64,000 bases of DNA from Bacteroidetes bacterium GWF2_38_335. GTDB taxonomy: Bacteria > Bacteroidota > Bacteroidia > Bacteroidales > GWF2-38-335. This document shows positions 61,956 to 64,000 of the stretch, one piece after another; position 1 is the stretch's first letter, and each line of letters starts with the position of its first letter. The notes under the pieces were generated by a model. It did no database searches and was not told the DNA's origin. It was given only the letters and a program-made list of their open reading frames with translations. Both the position numbers and the translations under genes were made by a program. The stretch lies in contig MEOH01000007.1 of the NCBI GenBank assembly GCA_001769535.1, positions 67,675 to 131,674 on the forward strand, in the 5' to 3' direction.

Positions 61956-63938
61956 ATGAAAATTCTATTATTGTCAATAGCTTTGATTGTTTTATTAAAA
62001 GTTTCGGCCCAATCAAATTTTGAGATGATGTTCGATGTTACATCCTACAATGATTTAGGTGTGGATGTGATTCAAACCGCTGACGGTGGATATTTGGTTT
62101 TAGGAAAATACGATTCGAATTTTTCTATAATTAAAACAGATAGCTATGGTATCCAACAAAATGTTAAACTTTTTGATTGGATAAAACCGGTTTTCGTTTC
62201 AGATATTGAAAAATCAGCAGACAATGGGGCAGTTATTTGTGGGAAAATACTTACGGATACCTCAGGATACGATTTTTTTGTAATGAAAATCAATTCAGAA
62301 GGAGACTCACTTTGGTCAAAAGTTTATTATGGGGAGAATGATGAAAATGCTGTTAAAATAATTCGGACAGAAGATCTTGGGTATGTTATTGCTGGTTCTG
62401 ATCAGACTATTAATTTCAAAATAATAAAGACTGATTCTGATGGAAATGAGCTTTGGACATACAATGACGATAGTATAAATGTCAGTGATGTTTGTGTAGG
62501 TTCGGATGGAGGAATTGTAATAGTAGGGGGAGGGTATTATTACTGTTACCCGAAATTTGGAACAATAATGAAGATAAACGCCGCAGGTCCCTACCAATGG
62601 AGTCAAACTTTTTCAAACAGCAGTTCTACTTTATTAGAAGTTATGGTCTCAACGGTGACAAATACACAGGATAATGGTTTTATTATTTCGGTTTATTTTA
62701 ACGATGATGGGGTGCCTTCCAGCTATTATTATAAATTAGATTCAATTGGCAATACATTATTTACTAAAAGGGTTATTGCTGACCATATCTGGGTGTATGC
62801 TCCTCCAAATATTCCAATTGTTGATATCAATAGTTCATCTGATGGGAGCTATTATATAACAGGACATCGAAATTATCCGCTTAATTATTTCCAGAAATTT
62901 GATTCCTCTGATAAAATGATTTGGGAAAAAAGCATTGGAAATGGTAAATTTATTTTAACTGACGATAATTGCTTTGTCTTTATTGGCACTGAAGCTAATA
63001 TGATATATATTGCGAAAGCAGATGAGAATGGCAATGGTTGTTTTCAAGTGCAGGGTTCGTATGATATTGGTCTGGTTACCAATGATGAAACAACAGGTAA
63101 AAACAAAATAATTTGGACTCCCTCACCATTCATGGAGAAGTATCATTTGTACAGAAGTGATGGTAGTCTTGTGAAATCTGTTAATTCTGGTGAACCAACA
63201 GAAGTTCTTGATGAATTATCTGATCCAAATGAAGTTGTTGGTTATTATATTACAGTTGAAGACACATGCGGAAATCTAACATTTGATTTTGGTGACTATC
63301 CTGAATATTATATGCCGGTTTTTCAATGTGATTTTAATCTTCTTCTGGAAAAACCAATAACAAATACTTCAATTGGCTATGATCTTGATTGGAATAGCAT
63401 TTCAAATTATCATGATAACCCTATGTTCCCATATGGAAGTCCAATTATTGGCTATCGCATTTACAGGGGAATAAGTATAGATAACATGATATTAATTGAT
63501 TCAACCGATATAGAAACAGACTATTTGGATTTGATTGACACAACACAAAATTTGTATTACAGGATATCTGCAGTACTTCAAAACTATTGTACTTCATCTT
63601 TAGGAGAAACATTTAACGAAGCCTTTTCAAATATATGGCAAACACATGGTTCTGATATTAATAATGTCGTGATTGAAAAATATTGCATTGAAGTCTTTCC
63701 CAATCCTTTTGATTATTATTTCGTTGTTTCTTATGAATTATCTGAGAAAACAGACGTTGGTTTTGAAATTTATAACCAATCAGGACAGCTTATAAAAGCA
63801 ATTCCTTCAGAAAAGAAAAATCCTGGCATACATAAAACCAAACTGAACTTAAATGAGTCGAATTTGGAGCCGGGTGTTTACACTCTTAAGATAATCATTG
63901 GAGCAAAATTGATTTTCAGAAAACAGGTGAAAATATAA
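61956..63938 (+). CDS. Secreted protein with T9SS type-A sorting domain
   Basis: A 660-residue exported protein with a signal peptide (1-19, VSAQ). About 350 residues of propeller-like repeats follow (DVIQTADGGYLVLGKYDSNF, SVCVGSDGGIVIVGGG-type blades, each with an IIKTD/MKIN strand). Fibronectin-like segments (~370-560, KYHLYRSDGSLVKSV, YRIYRGISIDNM) come next. The C-terminal sorting domain runs from EVFPNPFDYYFVVSY to VYTLKIIIGAKLIFRKQVKI. It resembles the cargo protein at 14851 in layout. Function unknown. The last 62 bases of the window after it hold nothing recognised. Confidence 0.8.
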   Translation: MKILLLSIALIVLLKVSAQSNFEMMFDVTSYNDLGVDVIQTADGGYLVLGKYDSNFSIIKTDSYGIQQNVKLFDWIKPVFVSDIEKSADNGAVICGKILTDTSGYDFFVMKINSEGDSLWSKVYYGENDENAVKIIRTEDLGYVIAGSDQTINFKIIKTDSDGNELWTYNDDSINVSDVCVGSDGGIVIVGGGYYYCYPKFGTIMKINAAGPYQWSQTFSNSSSTLLEVMVSTVTNTQDNGFIISVYFNDDGVPSSYYYKLDSIGNTLFTKRVIADHIWVYAPPNIPIVDINSSSDGSYYITGHRNYPLNYFQKFDSSDKMIWEKSIGNGKFILTDDNCFVFIGTEANMIYIAKADENGNGCFQVQGSYDIGLVTNDETTGKNKIIWTPSPFMEKYHLYRSDGSLVKSVNSGEPTEVLDELSDPNEVVGYYITVEDTCGNLTFDFGDYPEYYMPVFQCDFNLLLEKPITNTSIGYDLDWNSISNYHDNPMFPYGSPIIGYRIYRGISIDNMILIDSTDIETDYLDLIDTTQNLYYRISAVLQNYCTSSLGETFNEAFSNIWQTHGSDINNVVIEKYCIEVFPNPFDYYFVVSYELSEKTDVGFEIYNQSGQLIKAIPSEKKNPGIHKTKLNLNESNLEPGVYTLKIIIGAKLIFRKQVKI

Positions 63939-64000
63939 AATACATAATTAGCTCTTTTTTAATATATTAACAAATTAACTTGTTTTATCCTTAATATCTA

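Overview
The window comes from a member of the phylum Bacteroidota, probably an uncultured or environmental anaerobe or microaerophile of the Bacteroidales/Marinilabiliales type; that placement is inference. The evidence is an AT-rich genome, promoters with the Bacteroidota -7 box (TAnnTTTG), almost no Shine-Dalgarno sequences, many proteins with N-terminal export signals, secreted proteins with C-terminal type IX secretion (T9SS) sorting domains, LytTR-type two-component regulation and a complete BatI (aerotolerance) operon. No tRNA, rRNA, CRISPR array, prophage or intact insertion sequence was seen. Intergenic regions are rich in short tandem and palindromic repeats.

Layout. 0.3-2.9 kb: a LiaF-like membrane protein, a LytS-type histidine kinase and a LytTR response regulator. 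3.1-5.9 kb: a secreted protein and a PorE-like TPR/beta-propeller/OmpA protein. 6.1-7.3 kb: a His-rich metal exporter. 7.8-19.8 kb, mostly minus strand: a large T9SS adhesin-like protein, a Qnr-like pentapeptide-repeat protein, lipoproteins, an MNT-HEPN fusion, a T9SS cargo protein and an exported M14 carboxypeptidase. 20.3-26 kb: a DEAD-box RNA helicase, an auxin-efflux-type carrier, a lipoprotein, an orphan antitoxin-like protein, an outer-membrane beta-barrel with an apparent frameshift, and truA.

26.1-35.5 kb is the BatI operon: moxR, an extra small exported protein, a DUF58 gene, a BatD-like/DUF4381-like gene, batA, batB, batC, batD and batE. 35.7-41.2 kb: an exported C69 dipeptidase followed by two exported ankyrin-repeat proteins, the second fused to a beta-barrel-like half, and a lipoprotein. 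42-45.4 kb: a polyprenyl-phosphate sugar transferase translationally coupled to a lipoprotein, then a Gfo/Idh/MocA-like oxidoreductase. 45.5-47.2 kb: pcm and a DUF1573 protein. 48-51.9 kb: a two-gene unit with an exported caspase-like protease and an exported protein carrying a degenerate J-like region. 52-64 kb: lpdA, a lipoprotein, a PhnP-like hydrolase, smpB, two tandem paralogous membrane proteins, a variant miaA, a methyltransferase, a lipoprotein-type peptide deformylase, alkaline phosphatase, a degraded gene start and a T9SS cargo protein.

The most unusual signal is at 46971. The exported DUF1573 protein has an in-frame TGA exactly where the family has the first cysteine of its CGC motif. 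The reading frame continues intact for 80 codons to a TAA and a strong terminator, and a small hairpin sits 12-27 nt after the TGA. This fits either an undescribed selenoprotein or a fresh nonsense mutation. Other items worth attention are the lipoprotein-type peptide deformylase, the caspase/J-like pair, the ankyrin/beta-barrel fusion, and several genes whose -7 box lies only 4-7 nt before the start codon, which suggests leaderless mRNAs.
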